A stretch of 64,000 bases of DNA from Bacteroidales bacterium. GTDB taxonomy: Bacteria; Bacteroidota; Bacteroidia; Bacteroidales; P3. Position 1 is the stretch's first letter; the number at the start of each line of letters is the position of its first letter. The notes beneath the pieces are model-generated. The model ran no database searches. It had not been told where the DNA came from and saw nothing but the letters and a program-made list of their open reading frames with translations. The DNA lies in contig JAEEZY010000012.1 of the NCBI GenBank assembly GCA_016292015.1, forward strand, positions 1 to 64,000, read 5' to 3'. A program made the translations under genes and the position numbers. Below are positions 35,765-44,970 of this stretch, piece after piece.

Positions 35765-36793
35765 ATGAAAAATACAGTATTCGCTATGACATTGGCAGCC
35801 CTTGTGCTGTGTGGCTGCACGGGAAAGACCGACAAGCTGGGCGGGAAGAAAGGCTCGTCGGGCAAGACACTGGAGTTGATGGTGGTGGCGGACAAGGATT
35901 TGTATGTTGGGGATGTGAAGGCTCTGGTGGATTCACTGTTCGGAGGGTTGCAGGCCTGTCTGCCTCAGCCAGAGAAAAAGTTCGACATTGTGCAGATACC
36001 GCGTTCGTCGTTTGAAAGCGTGGAGATGTTCAGGGTGCATAGGAACGTGCTGATGCTGGACGTGAAAGCGGGGAACAACAACAAGGTGTATCACCACAAG
36101 GACAGATATGCGGCGCCACAGGTGATATACGACATTGCGGCGAAGGACAGGCGTTCGCTTGACTCGTTGCTGAAGGTGTACGAAAAGACGATAGTGAGCG
36201 AGATGTATGAGGCTGAACACAAGAGGGTTTGGAAAGCCTACAAGGGCGAGGAGGGCTATGAGGTTGAGCAGAAGGTTAAGGAGAAGCTGGGTGTGGGGTT
36301 GAAGCTGTCGGATAAATACAGTGTGGCGAAGATGGACGGACGGTTTGGATGGGTGAGGATAGAGGCCAAGGACTTCGGGATGGGGATATTGATGCAGAAA
36401 TATGATTACAAGGACAAAGGACAGTTTGAGGAGCAGCGTCTGCTGGATTCGTTGGACAGCATGATGTGCAGGTATGTGCCAGGGCCCTCGGAGGGGAGCT
36501 ATATGGGAGTGGAGCGCAGGAGAGATGGCGAGAACGGAGAGTATCTGATGGAGATAAGAAGTCAGGTGGTGCCTTTCCCGACGGGAACCTATTGCGTTGA
36601 GACGCGAGGATGCTGGCGGCTCTATGGTGGCAACTTCATGGGAGGACCGTTTGTTAGCTATGCGGTGATGTCGCCTGACAACAAGGAGATGGTGACGGTG
36701 ACGGGATATGTTTATTGCCCACGCAACAAGCCTTACACGAAACGCGACCTGCTGATGCAGCTGGAGAGCGTGTGCTATAGTTTGGAGTTTTAA
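35765..36793 (+). CDS. DUF4837 family lipoprotein
   Basis: A 342-residue protein with a lipoprotein signal (MTLAALVLCGCTGK, lipobox cysteine near residue 18). The mature part contains ELMVVADKDLYVGDV and several aromatic-rich stretches such as ETRGCWRLYGGNFMGGPFVS. I assign it to DUF4837 from recall of the Bacteroidales order DUF4837, DUF6089, uppS, bamA, ompH. Its role is unknown, but the constant linkage to outer-membrane assembly genes suggests a part in envelope biogenesis. Confidence 0.75.
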   Translation: MKNTVFAMTLAALVLCGCTGKTDKLGGKKGSSGKTLELMVVADKDLYVGDVKALVDSLFGGLQACLPQPEKKFDIVQIPRSSFESVEMFRVHRNVLMLDVKAGNNNKVYHHKDRYAAPQVIYDIAAKDRRSLDSLLKVYEKTIVSEMYEAEHKRVWKAYKGEEGYEVEQKVKEKLGVGLKLSDKYSVAKMDGRFGWVRIEAKDFGMGILMQKYDYKDKGQFEEQRLLDSLDSMMCRYVPGPSEGSYMGVERRRDGENGEYLMEIRSQVVPFPTGTYCVETRGCWRLYGGNFMGGPFVSYAVMSPDNKEMVTVTGYVYCPRNKPYTKRDLLMQLESVCYSLEF

Positions 36794-36821
36794 GATGTAA
36801 ATTTTAGGTTTCAGGATTCGG

Positions 36822-37703
36822 GTGTCGCGATTGAGTACATATAGACGGATGCTTGTGGCTGCGGTCATGGCGGTGGTGCCGCTGTGGGGCGGGGCTCAGC
36901 AACGTTTTCTGGAGCACAGCGAACTAAGCTTGGAGATAGGAGCCATGAGCTATATCGGCGACCTGAATAACCAGAAGCTGTTTTCGAAGCTTAATCTGGC
37001 CTACGGAGCGGGCTACAGGTATTGCTTCGACGACCGATGGTCGCTGAAGGTATCAGGTGCCTACGGACATGTAGAAGGCGGAAACCCCGACGCCATAGCT
37101 ATGAGGAACCTGAGCTTCAAGTCGTATGTGTGGGAGGCGTCGGCAAGGGCTGAGTTCAACTTCCTGCCTTACGGCTTCACTGATGTGCAGTGGCGGTTCA
37201 CCCCATACCTGTATGCTGGAGTTGGCTTGATGGGTTTCAATCCGAAGGCAAAATATACCGACACTGAAACGGGGACGACGGAGTGGGTTGAGCTGAGACC
37301 GCTGTGTACGGAAGGGCAGGGGACGGCTCAGTATGAGGACAGGACGCCCTATTCGCTGGTGCAGGTGATGATACCGTTCGGCATGGGTGTGAAGTTCAGC
37401 TTTAACAAATACCTGCAGATATATGCGGAATATGGGGTGAGGGCAACTTTCACCGACTACCTGGACGACGTTAGCAAGACGTATGTCGGAGGCGACCTGC
37501 TGAGAACTACCGAGGGAGGTGAGCTGGCGGCCCGCATGGCGGACAGAAGCGCCGAGGTGGAGGGCGGCAAGCTGAATGCAGCTGGCATAAAGAGAGGAGA
37601 CGACTCGCTGGACGACTGGTACACTTACATGAACGTGTCGGTGAGTATAAGTCTGGACCTCATAATGGGGTGGATGTTTCCCAAAAGGTGCAATATCAAG
37701 TGA
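36822..37703 (+). CDS. DUF6089-type outer-membrane beta-barrel protein
   Basis: The frame starts with GTG at 36822 (293 residues); an ATG at 36849 is an alternative that still leaves a signal peptide (MLVAAVMAVVPLWGGAQQ). The mature protein opens SELSLEIGAMSYIGDLNNQK and has alternating amphipathic strands such as YLYAGVGLMGFNPKAKYTD. A second block reads IPFGMGVKFSFNKYLQIYAE. This pattern fits a small outer-membrane beta barrel of the DUF6089 type. It lies 28 nt after the DUF4837 gene and before uppS, in the conserved envelope block. Confidence 0.75.
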   Translation: MSRLSTYRRMLVAAVMAVVPLWGGAQQRFLEHSELSLEIGAMSYIGDLNNQKLFSKLNLAYGAGYRYCFDDRWSLKVSGAYGHVEGGNPDAIAMRNLSFKSYVWEASARAEFNFLPYGFTDVQWRFTPYLYAGVGLMGFNPKAKYTDTETGTTEWVELRPLCTEGQGTAQYEDRTPYSLVQVMIPFGMGVKFSFNKYLQIYAEYGVRATFTDYLDDVSKTYVGGDLLRTTEGGELAARMADRSAEVEGGKLNAAGIKRGDDSLDDWYTYMNVSVSISLDLIMGWMFPKRCNIK

Positions 37704-37771
37704 GTGGTGCGTGCCCGCACAGGGCGTTATATTGAATGGGTTAATGTGTTAGTTTTTAGTCTAAATAAATC

Positions 37772-38476
37772 ATGGCAGAACTGGATAGGAACAACATACC
37801 GCAACATGTGGCGGTGATAATGGACGGCAACGGACGATGGGCGCAGCAGAAACAGCAGCGCAGGATATTCGGACACCAGAACGCGCTGACAGCAGTTCGG
37901 GAGACGGTCGAGTGTGCTGTGGAGCTTGGGGTGAAATATCTGACGCTCTACACGTTCAGCACTGAGAACTGGAACCGGCCAAAGGAGGAGGTGGATGGGT
38001 TGATGAACCTGCTGGTGAAGGCTATACACGACGAGACGCCGACGCTGAAGAAGAACAACGTGAAATTGACGGCCATAGGCGACATGAGTAGGCTGCCCGA
38101 AGGGGCAAGGGCGCGGCTGGAGGAGTGCATGGCCTCGACGGCTGGGAACACTGCCACCACACTGACCTTGGCGTTGAGCTACAGCTCGAGATGGGAGATA
38201 TGCGAGGCGGTGAAGAGGATTGTGGCGTCGGGCATAAAAGCTGACAAGGTGGACGACCGGACGATTGAAGAGAACCTGTCAACCAAAGGCTACCCTGACC
38301 CCGATCTGCTTATCAGGACGGGAGGCGAACTGAGGGTGAGCAACTTTATGCTGTGGCAGATGGCTTATACCGAGTTCTATTTCTGCGACATACTATGGCC
38401 CGATTTCAGAAAGAAGGATTTCCGTGAGGCAATATACGAGTATCAGCAACGTCAGCGCAGATATGGACGTGTCTAG
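37772..38476 (+). CDS. uppS: Undecaprenyl diphosphate synthase (isoprenyl transferase)
   Basis: This cis-prenyltransferase extends farnesyl diphosphate to the C55 lipid carrier used for peptidoglycan and polysaccharide export. The 234-residue protein has the catalytic motif VAVIMDGNGRWAQQ near the N-terminus, TLYTFSTENWNRP in the middle and the conserved PDLLIRTGGELRVSNFMLWQ followed by a FYFCDILWPDF segment. All signature residues are present. It precedes bamA, as in other Bacteroidales. Confidence 0.97.
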   Translation: MAELDRNNIPQHVAVIMDGNGRWAQQKQQRRIFGHQNALTAVRETVECAVELGVKYLTLYTFSTENWNRPKEEVDGLMNLLVKAIHDETPTLKKNNVKLTAIGDMSRLPEGARARLEECMASTAGNTATTLTLALSYSSRWEICEAVKRIVASGIKADKVDDRTIEENLSTKGYPDPDLLIRTGGELRVSNFMLWQMAYTEFYFCDILWPDFRKKDFREAIYEYQQRQRRYGRV

Positions 38477-38569
38477 TTTCAATAATTTTCGCATCTGGAT
38501 ATAATAAAACGAACGTTTTTATGTTATAGTTCTATTAAGGGTGTGAAAACGCCGAACAAAGAGACATAG

Positions 38570-41140
38570 ATGAAGTCACTATATAAAATCGTCATAATTG
38601 CCGTAATTGCTTTGTTTTTGATGCCGTGGACTCTGACGGCGCAGACGGACGGCAACCCCGTATACGACATAGACTACCTGACGCCGAAGGAATACGAAAT
38701 CGGCGGAATCACGTTCACCGGAGGTGATCGTCTTGACCATCGTATGGTGTTGATGGTTGCAGGCTTGCAGGTGGGCGACAACATCAAAGTGCCGGGCGAC
38801 AAACTGGCCACCGCCATAGATAACCTATGGAAGCAGGGACTGTTTGAGGACATCAAGATAAGGGTGACCAAGATAGAGCAGGGCAAGGTTTATCTGGATT
38901 TGGAACTCAAAGGTCGTCCGAAACTGGAGAAGTTCCGCTTTAACGGGGTTAAGAAAGGCGACGCAGACAAGTTGCGCGATGAAATGAAGATAGCGGTGGG
39001 CGACATAGTGACCGAGAACCTGCTGACCACGACAAGCAACAAAATCAAGAGCTACTACACCGACAAGGGCTACACCAACGTGGAAGTCAATACGGAGGTG
39101 AAAGAGGACACTGTGGGAGGAAAGAAAGACAGAGTGGTGGTTGTTTATAACGTTGACAGAGGCAAGCAGGTGAAGATAGACAGGCTAAGCATCACGGGCA
39201 ACGAGTCGATAAAGACAGGCAAACTGTTGCGCAAGATGAAGAAGACTCACGATGTGAACTATTGGAAGAAGATGTATTTCTGGACATCGGGATTCTGGAA
39301 GAAATCGAAATATATAGACGCGGACTTCCAGGAGGATATGAACAGTGTGATTGAATACTACAACAACCAGGGATACAGAGATGCGAGGATAGAGTGGGAC
39401 ACGGTGTATCCGGTGTCGATGGACACGCTTAAGGTGAGCGACAGTAAAAAGACTAAGCAGGAGCGTGTAAGGGTGGAGATGAAGGTCTTTGAGGGACACA
39501 AGTATTTCTTCCGCAACATCACTTTCTCGGGCAATACGATATACACGTCGGAAGAGTTGGCCAAGCATCTGAGAATCGAGAAAGGAGATCCGTACAACAA
39601 ATCGACGCTGGAGACCAACCTGAACTACAACCCTGCGGGTACCGACATTACGTCAATGTACATGGACAACGGATACCTGTTCTTCAAAGCCAGCCCGGTG
39701 GAGGTGGCCGTAGAAAACGACTCGATAGACATCGAGATACGCATCTACGAAGGCAAGCAGGCGAGGATACGCAACGTGTCGATACAAGGCAACACCATCA
39801 CCAACGACAAGATAATAATGCGTGAGCTGCACACCCGTCCTGGCGACCTGTTCAGCCGCGATGCGGTGATACGCAGCCGTCGCGAGCTGGTGACGCTGGG
39901 TTACTTCAAAGAACAAACGATAAATCCAGTGCCAAAACCCAACAGCGAGGACGGCACGGTGGACATAGTCTATGAGGTGGAAGAGGGTAGCACGAGCCAG
40001 CTGCAGCTGCAGGGAGGTTACGGCAGTGGCATGATTATAGGTCAGATAGGTATCACGCTGAACAACTTCTCGGCGCGCAACATATTCAAGAAGAGTGCAT
40101 GGGCTCCACTGCCTGCAGGCGACGGTCAGAAGCTGTCGATAAACGCTGTGACGAACGGAAAATACTACTACGCTATAAGCGGTTCGTTCACAGAGCCGTG
40201 GCTGGGAGGCAAGTCGCCGCAGTCGCTGACCATCTCGGCCTACCACAACCTCTATTCGAATGGAATTCTTTATGACAAGGGACAGACGGGTTACTATAGC
40301 CTGCGAATTACGGGAGGTAGCGTGTCGCTGTCGAAGAGGCTGAAATGGCCCGACGACTATTTCATCCTGTCTCACGGCATTACATATAAGCACTACAAGT
40401 TGAATAACTACCGCGGCCTGAACAGCGATTTGTTCACCGACGGCGATGCCAACGACATATCGTACGGCATCACGTTGAGCCGCAACTCGATGGATTCGCC
40501 CATTTATCCTCGCAGTGGATCGGAAGTGTCGATTTCGGGATATATCACCCCGCCGTTCTCGGCGTTCAACAAGAAGGACTACTCAACGATGACGGCTCAG
40601 GAGAAATACAAGTGGGTGGAGTACTACAAAATCAACTTGCGTGGCTCATGGATGATGAACATAGTGGGCAATCTGGTGTTGAATGCGCGGTTCCGTTTCG
40701 GTTGGATGGGCTACTTCAACAAGGACATCGGTCTTTCTCCGTTCGGACGTTACTACGTGGGTGGCGACGGATTGTCGAACTGGATGATAGACGGGCGCGA
40801 GGTGGTTCCGTTGAGAGGATATGAGAACAACTCCATCAGCCCGACGAACGGAGGTTCTATATTCGACCGCTACACCATAGAGCTGCGCCACCCGATAATA
40901 GAGAGTCCGAGTGCCACAATCTATGTGCTCGGTTTCCTCGAAGGTGGAAACTGCTGGGATGATATCAAGAAGTTCCAGCCGTTCAAGATGTACAACTCGG
41001 CCGGTGTGGGAGTCCGTCTCTTTATGCCGATGTTCGGTTTGATAGGTATCGACTGGGGCTATGGCTTCGACGGCAAGAACGGCAGCTCCAACTTCGGAGG
41101 CTCGCATTTCCACTTCTCGATAGGACAAAGTTTAGATTGA
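38570..41140 (+). CDS. bamA: Outer-membrane protein assembly factor BamA
   Basis: BamA folds and inserts beta-barrel proteins into the outer membrane. The 856-residue protein has a signal peptide (VIIAVIALFLMPWTLTAQ), a series of POTRA domains (about residues 40-460; for example YEIGGITFTGGDRLDHRMV and RIRNVSIQGNTITNDKI) and the C-terminal Omp85 barrel. The barrel contains the family motif segment GRYYVGGDGLSNWMIDGREV and ends FHFSIGQSLD, close to the usual aromatic end. Two Skp-like chaperone genes follow at short distance, forming an assembly unit. Confidence 0.96.
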   Translation: MKSLYKIVIIAVIALFLMPWTLTAQTDGNPVYDIDYLTPKEYEIGGITFTGGDRLDHRMVLMVAGLQVGDNIKVPGDKLATAIDNLWKQGLFEDIKIRVTKIEQGKVYLDLELKGRPKLEKFRFNGVKKGDADKLRDEMKIAVGDIVTENLLTTTSNKIKSYYTDKGYTNVEVNTEVKEDTVGGKKDRVVVVYNVDRGKQVKIDRLSITGNESIKTGKLLRKMKKTHDVNYWKKMYFWTSGFWKKSKYIDADFQEDMNSVIEYYNNQGYRDARIEWDTVYPVSMDTLKVSDSKKTKQERVRVEMKVFEGHKYFFRNITFSGNTIYTSEELAKHLRIEKGDPYNKSTLETNLNYNPAGTDITSMYMDNGYLFFKASPVEVAVENDSIDIEIRIYEGKQARIRNVSIQGNTITNDKIIMRELHTRPGDLFSRDAVIRSRRELVTLGYFKEQTINPVPKPNSEDGTVDIVYEVEEGSTSQLQLQGGYGSGMIIGQIGITLNNFSARNIFKKSAWAPLPAGDGQKLSINAVTNGKYYYAISGSFTEPWLGGKSPQSLTISAYHNLYSNGILYDKGQTGYYSLRITGGSVSLSKRLKWPDDYFILSHGITYKHYKLNNYRGLNSDLFTDGDANDISYGITLSRNSMDSPIYPRSGSEVSISGYITPPFSAFNKKDYSTMTAQEKYKWVEYYKINLRGSWMMNIVGNLVLNARFRFGWMGYFNKDIGLSPFGRYYVGGDGLSNWMIDGREVVPLRGYENNSISPTNGGSIFDRYTIELRHPIIESPSATIYVLGFLEGGNCWDDIKKFQPFKMYNSAGVGVRLFMPMFGLIGIDWGYGFDGKNGSSNFGGSHFHFSIGQSLD

Positions 41141-41155
41141 TAATCAGGCACTGCA

Positions 41156-41809
41156 ATGAAAAGAGCATTCCTTTCAATAGTTTTATGCCTAATCATAGGC
41201 TATTGCAACGCGCAGAAATATGCATGTTTCGATTCTGAGTATGTGCTGTCGAAAATATCCGACTACCAGCAGGCTCAGAAGCGTCTGGACCAATATGCGG
41301 CGGACTGGCAGAAAGAGCTGGAGGCAAAGCAGCAGGAGTTGGAGGGGTTGCGCAACGCCTATCAGCAGGAAGCATACCTGTTGCCTGAGAACCTGAAGCG
41401 CCGCCGTCAAGAAGACCTGAGAAGCAAGGAGCAGGAAGTGAAGACGTTGCAATACCAGTATTTCGGTGTGGGCGGCGAGTTGGACAAGAAACGTGCTGAG
41501 TTGATAAAACCGGTGCAGGACAGGGTTTATAATGCCCTCGCACGTCTGGCTACTGAGAAGGGATATGCGTTCATATTCGACAAGGCGGGAAACTCGACGC
41601 TGGCATACGTGAATCAAAAGTACGACGTGAGCTCGCAGGTGCTGGAGATGTTGGGCGTGTCGGCAGCAAGCAGCAAGCAGCAAGGCGATAGCGGCAAGGC
41701 TGATTCGCAGAAAGATTCGAAGGGAGGCATGGGTAAAGAACAGTCAGACCCGAAGAAGCAGATGCGCGACAAGGACTCCAAGCCTACGCTGAACAAGATG
41801 AAACGATAG
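41156..41809 (+). CDS. OmpH/Skp-family periplasmic chaperone 1
   Basis: A 217-residue periplasmic protein with a signal peptide (AFLSIVLCLIIGYCNAQ) and the OmpH core YACFDSEYVLSKISDYQQAQ, followed by a long charged coiled coil (about residues 40-110) typical of the Skp tentacles. The C-terminal 50 residues are a low-complexity Lys/Asp/Ser tail (KADSQKDSKGGMGKEQSDPK) not needed for the fold. Skp-like proteins hold unfolded outer-membrane proteins on the way to BamA. It begins 16 nt after bamA. Confidence 0.9.
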   Translation: MKRAFLSIVLCLIIGYCNAQKYACFDSEYVLSKISDYQQAQKRLDQYAADWQKELEAKQQELEGLRNAYQQEAYLLPENLKRRRQEDLRSKEQEVKTLQYQYFGVGGELDKKRAELIKPVQDRVYNALARLATEKGYAFIFDKAGNSTLAYVNQKYDVSSQVLEMLGVSAASSKQQGDSGKADSQKDSKGGMGKEQSDPKKQMRDKDSKPTLNKMKR

Positions 41810-41838
41810 GGGCGGTGAAGCATTTGAACAAAAAATTG

Positions 41839-41846
41839 TATCTTTG
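41839..41846 (+). promoter_or_regulatory. -7 box upstream of the second ompH gene
   Basis: TATCTTTG is an exact -7 box between the two ompH genes, giving a leader of about 75 nt that contains a small hairpin (TCCTTTTGAAGGA). The second chaperone can therefore be expressed apart from bamA. No good -33 element was seen. Confidence 0.55.
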
Positions 41847-41927
41847 CAAACTACAAGAGACGACTCCTCCTTTTGAAGGATAGTCTAAATAACTGAAAAT
41901 ACGAACACATAAATAAAACAAGAAAAC

Positions 41928-42437
41928 ATGAAAAAGACTTTAATTGCGTTGTTGGTAATTATGGTGTCGGTATGTGGAACGGCTATGGGTCAGAAACCGG
42001 TGAAACTTGGGCACATCAATTCGTCGGACTTGATGCAGATCATGCCGGGCCGTGAAGAGGCACAGAACACACTGCAGAAAGAGGTTGACGAACTTCAGAC
42101 CACACTGAAAAACATGCAGAACGAACTGGAACAGCGTTATAACGACTATATGGGCAAGAAAGACCAGATGTCGGACCTTATCCGTCAGACCAAAGAGCGC
42201 GAGCTGCAGGACATGGGACAGCGCATTCAGGAATTCCAGGAAAACGCACAGAAGAAACTGCAAGACCGTGAGCAGGAAGTGCTGAAACCAATAATCGACA
42301 GGGCGCGCAAGGCTATCGAGGATGTGGCGAAAGAGAACAACTACACCTATATCTTCGACACCAGCGTCGGGGCTCTGCTCTATCAGCAGGACAGCGAGGA
42401 CATCTTGCCGTTGGTAAAGAAGAAACTCGGCCTGTAA
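41928..42437 (+). CDS. OmpH/Skp-family periplasmic chaperone 2
   Basis: A 169-residue protein with a signal peptide (MKKTLIALLVIMVSVCGTAMG) and the Skp core KLGHINSSDLMQIMPGREEA, followed by the long coiled-coil tentacle region and the closing strand NYTYIFDTSVGALLYQQ. It lacks the low-complexity tail of the first copy and is the standard Skp length. Two adjacent copies behind bamA are normal in this order. It has its own promoter box and a strong terminator behind it. Confidence 0.93.
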   Translation: MKKTLIALLVIMVSVCGTAMGQKPVKLGHINSSDLMQIMPGREEAQNTLQKEVDELQTTLKNMQNELEQRYNDYMGKKDQMSDLIRQTKERELQDMGQRIQEFQENAQKKLQDREQEVLKPIIDRARKAIEDVAKENNYTYIFDTSVGALLYQQDSEDILPLVKKKLGL

Positions 42438-42456
42438 TCAACAGATTCATACAATT

Positions 42457-42491
42457 ACAAGGGGGAGCATAGATTTCTATGCCCCCCTTGT
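42457..42491 (+). terminator. Intrinsic terminator after ompH
   Basis: ACAAGGGGG and GCATAG pair with CTATGC and CCCCCTTGT (15 bp with a bulged A at 42466 and an ATTT loop). A short T-rich tail follows. It ends the bamA-ompH transcript. Confidence 0.85.
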
Positions 42492-42611
42492 TTGTATCCC
42501 CGAGCATGCAGTCACTTGAGCGAAGCAATAAGTTCTTTGGTTATTTTTCGTTATCTTAGTTTCAAGCGAAGCAAGCAATATTTTGCCTGCCCCCTTGCAA
42601 TCAAAAATGGA

Positions 42612-42641
42612 AGAGAGCCGACCAAATCCGGTCGGCTCTCT
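42612..42641 (-). terminator. Intrinsic terminator after the aminotransferase gene
   Basis: AGAGAGCCGACC and GGTCGGCTCTCT form a perfect 12-bp stem with a six-base loop. On the minus strand a TTCCATTTTT tail follows, and on the plus strand TTT, so it may act in both directions. The minus-strand aminotransferase gene stops 24 nt before it. Confidence 0.85.
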
Positions 42642-42664
42642 TTGGATGGGTATGAACTATGTTC

Positions 42665-43867
42665 TTATTTCAGAGCGGCGAACGCCTCTTTCATTCTGCG
42701 CAGAGCCTCGCGCAGGAGGTCTTCGCTGGTGGCGTAGCTCAGTCGGATGCAGTCGTCGTCGCCGAAGGCGGAGCCCATCACCGTGGCCACGTTGGCCTCG
42801 TTGAGGAGGTAGAAGGCCATGTCGGTCGAGTTCTCAATCTTCTTGCCGTTGAAGCTCTTGCCGTAGTAGGCGCTCACGTCGGGGAAGAAGTAGAAGGCGC
42901 CTTCGGGCATGCACACCTTCAGCCCGGGGATGTCGCACAGGAGCTTATACACCATGTCGCGACGCTGACGGAAGGTCTCGCGCATCGAGATGATGTCCTT
43001 GCTGGTGGCGGGGTCCATAAGCATGGCCTCAACGGTGGCCTTCTGAGCTATCGAGCAGGTGGCCGAGGTCACCTGGCCCTGCAGCTTGTTGCAGGCCTTG
43101 GCGATGACCGTGGGAGCGGCGATGAAGCCGATACGCCAGCCAGTCATAGCGAAGCCCTTGGCGACACCGTTGATGGTGATCACGCGGTCGCGGATATCTT
43201 CAAACTGCGCTATGCTCTCGTGTTTGCCCACGAAGTTGATGTGTTCGTATATCTCGTCGGCCATGACGAAGACATGCGGATGGCGTGCCACCACGTCGGC
43301 TATGCCGCGCAGCTCCTCTTTCGAGTAGAGCATGCCGGTGGGGTTGCTCGGGGTGGAGAACATGATGAGCTTGGTCTTGGGAGTGATAGCCTTCTCAAGC
43401 TGCTCCGGAGTTACCTTGAACTTGTTCTCGATAGAGGTCTTCACATATACGCACTCGCCGCCGGCGACACGTGCAATCTCCTTGTATGATACCCAGAACG
43501 GAGTGGGTATGACCACCTCGTCGCCAGGGTTGACGAGCACCTGTGCCAGTTGGTAGATTGACTGCTTCGCACCGGTGGAGACCACAATCTGCTCGGGTTT
43601 GAAATGCAGGCCGTTGTCGCGTTCGAACTTCTTGCATATAGCCTCGCGCAGGTCGGGGTAGCCCGGCACCGGAGGATAGTGGGTGAAGTTGTCGTCGATA
43701 GCCTTCTTGGCAGCCTCTTTCACGCAGTCGGGCGTGTTGAAGTCGGGCTCGCCAATCGAGAGGCTTATCACGTCTTTGCCCTGCGCTTTCAGTTCGCGGG
43801 CTTTGGCGGTCATGGCGAGGGTCTCGCTCTCGGCCATGTTGAGGATTCTATTGCTGAGGATTTCCAT
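42665..43867 (-). CDS. Aspartate-type aminotransferase (class I/II, PLP)
   Basis: A 400-residue fold-type I enzyme that moves an amino group between aspartate (or another amino acid) and 2-oxoglutarate. Visible motifs are SIGEPDFNTPDCV, the ring-stacking segment STGAKQSIYQLAQVLVNPGD, SNPTGMLYSKEEL, the aspartate in VMADEIYEHINF, and the Schiff-base lysine in NGVAKGFAMTGWRIGF. The conserved arginine for the substrate carboxylate is in CIRLSYATS. The sequence resembles the aspartate/prephenate-aminotransferase subgroup, so substrate range is uncertain. It is transcribed alone, between a promoter at 43916 and a strong terminator. Confidence 0.92.
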   Translation of the reverse strand: MEILSNRILNMAESETLAMTAKARELKAQGKDVISLSIGEPDFNTPDCVKEAAKKAIDDNFTHYPPVPGYPDLREAICKKFERDNGLHFKPEQIVVSTGAKQSIYQLAQVLVNPGDEVVIPTPFWVSYKEIARVAGGECVYVKTSIENKFKVTPEQLEKAITPKTKLIMFSTPSNPTGMLYSKEELRGIADVVARHPHVFVMADEIYEHINFVGKHESIAQFEDIRDRVITINGVAKGFAMTGWRIGFIAAPTVIAKACNKLQGQVTSATCSIAQKATVEAMLMDPATSKDIISMRETFRQRRDMVYKLLCDIPGLKVCMPEGAFYFFPDVSAYYGKSFNGKKIENSTDMAFYLLNEANVATVMGSAFGDDDCIRLSYATSEDLLREALRRMKEAFAALK

Positions 43868-43915
43868 GGTGATTATTGTTTAATTGTTGAATTAATCCGT
43901 ACTCGAATCAGATTG

Positions 43916-43923
43916 CAAAGGTA
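43916..43923 (-). promoter_or_regulatory. -7 box of the aminotransferase gene
   Basis: On the minus strand TACCTTTG matches TAnnTTTG exactly, 49 nt before the ATG. No clear -33 TTTG is present. It diverges from the promoter of RNA element B about 65 nt away. Confidence 0.55.
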
Positions 43924-43985
43924 CGCTTTTTTTGTGACTTGAGACATGAAATCGTTGGGCAGGATTAAGTTGAGAGTTTTCAAAC

Positions 43986-44017
43986 CTTGCAACATAGCAA
44001 AAAAGGTTGTATCTTTG
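43986..44017 (+). promoter_or_regulatory. Promoter of RNA element B
   Basis: TATCTTTG (44010-44017) is an exact -7 box. CTTG (43986-43989), containing the TTG core, lies 20 nt upstream, the same spacing as at copy A. The RNA begins about 7 nt downstream with the CGCTTACG hairpin. Confidence 0.7.
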
Positions 44018-44023
44018 CAGTCG

Positions 44024-44262
44024 CTTACGCGAGTTAAGTAAGTATGCGAGAAAAGCATTGCGAAAAACTGTCCTTTCACAGAAATACGCCATTAACAAAG
44101 AAGGAGGCCAGAGCATTTTGCTTTCGCTTGTGTGTGTATGCATATTGCATACCGACAGGCGTGAGATATGTTCCATAGAAATTCGTTCCTTCGAAGGCGA
44201 TTGGCGTTGCCTCTGTGAAAACGGACATGAGCACATAAATCTCATGCCTTTCTTTTTGTTTT
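44024..44262 (+). ncRNA. Structured leader RNA, copy B of the family
   Basis: Closest to copy A, sharing the 5' hairpins (CTTAC/GTAAG 44024-44028/44038-44042; ATGC/GCAT 44044-44047/44055-44058), a GTATGC/GCATAC hairpin (44136-44152) and the GAGATATGTTCCATAG block. Rod helices keep place but change sequence: a 44069-44073/44223-44227, b 44074-44081/44213-44220, c 44086-44091/44202-44207, e 44100-44105/44187-44192. The crossing d 44158-44166 (GGCGTGAGA) pairs with 44240-44248 (TCTCATGCC) through one G-T change relative to copy A. A local CATGAG/CTCATG hairpin and a T-rich run end it, 40 nt before the next ATG. Confidence 0.8.
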
Positions 44263-44301
44263 ATGTGTCCTGTTGGAGACTTGGGGACGATAAAGGGAAA
44301 G

Positions 44302-44952
44302 ATGATGAACAATTCATTTGAAACAATGAAAGATGCCATTGGCGCTTATCTGGAGCGAGGCTTCGGTTCGATGAACAAAAACGATTTTGAGGTGTTCATT
44401 TTCAACCACCTTTTGAACACCGATTTCGAAAACAAATCCGACAATGCGATTAGTCGTGAACTTCGCATTCCCGAATCAAAGGTGAAACGCCTCCGATACG
44501 AGGCTGCGCTCAAGTATCAGCCTTATGATGAAGAGGATTATAAGCAACGTTTTTATTCTATTCTTGAGAAATGCGCCTTTAAGAAAACTGACTCCAAAAA
44601 GATCCAAATTTCCATAAAGGACAAGTCCCTAAGACTTTTTCTCGAAGACACGCTATACACGTTAGGGACCTTTCCTGACAGCTCATTCAATTCAGACATC
44701 GTCACACTTACCGCAAACGATTTTCTTCTTCTCTTAGCGAACTTCGAAGGCAAAAAGAAACTTGTAGAAAAGATCAAGGACAGCATTGAAAAAAATGAGA
44801 AAGATCTTCCTCAAAATTTCGGTGATTTTGCCAAAAAAGGTGCAGAAGCTTTAATAAAAGACATTGGAGGACGTTTTGCGCCAGAAATGACCAATTTTGC
44901 AATTGAACAATTTGAACAATTTATCGATAAAAAAAAATCGGGAAAACAATGA
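44302..44952 (+). CDS. Unknown protein with helix-turn-helix-like segment
   Basis: The ATG pair at 44302/44305 gives about 216 residues (a longer frame from 44263 enters the RNA element). The segment NAISRELRIPESKVKRLRYE (about residues 50-69) looks like a DNA-binding helix-turn-helix. The rest is helical and charged, with a hydrophobic strand DIVTLTANDFLLLLANFEG and a polar Lys-rich end. No signal peptide. I do not recognise the family. It is 18 nt upstream of the large variable-protein gene and shares its RNA leader, so it may regulate or assist that gene. Confidence 0.55.
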   Translation: MMNNSFETMKDAIGAYLERGFGSMNKNDFEVFIFNHLLNTDFENKSDNAISRELRIPESKVKRLRYEAALKYQPYDEEDYKQRFYSILEKCAFKKTDSKKIQISIKDKSLRLFLEDTLYTLGTFPDSSFNSDIVTLTANDFLLLLANFEGKKKLVEKIKDSIEKNEKDLPQNFGDFAKKGAEALIKDIGGRFAPEMTNFAIEQFEQFIDKKKSGKQ

Positions 44953-44970
44953 ATCAAAAATATTAAAATC

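Noticed and set aside
42659..43489. A 276-codon frame antisense to the aminotransferase gene
   Set aside because: Composition reflects the complement of the aminotransferase codons, with no domain or start signal.
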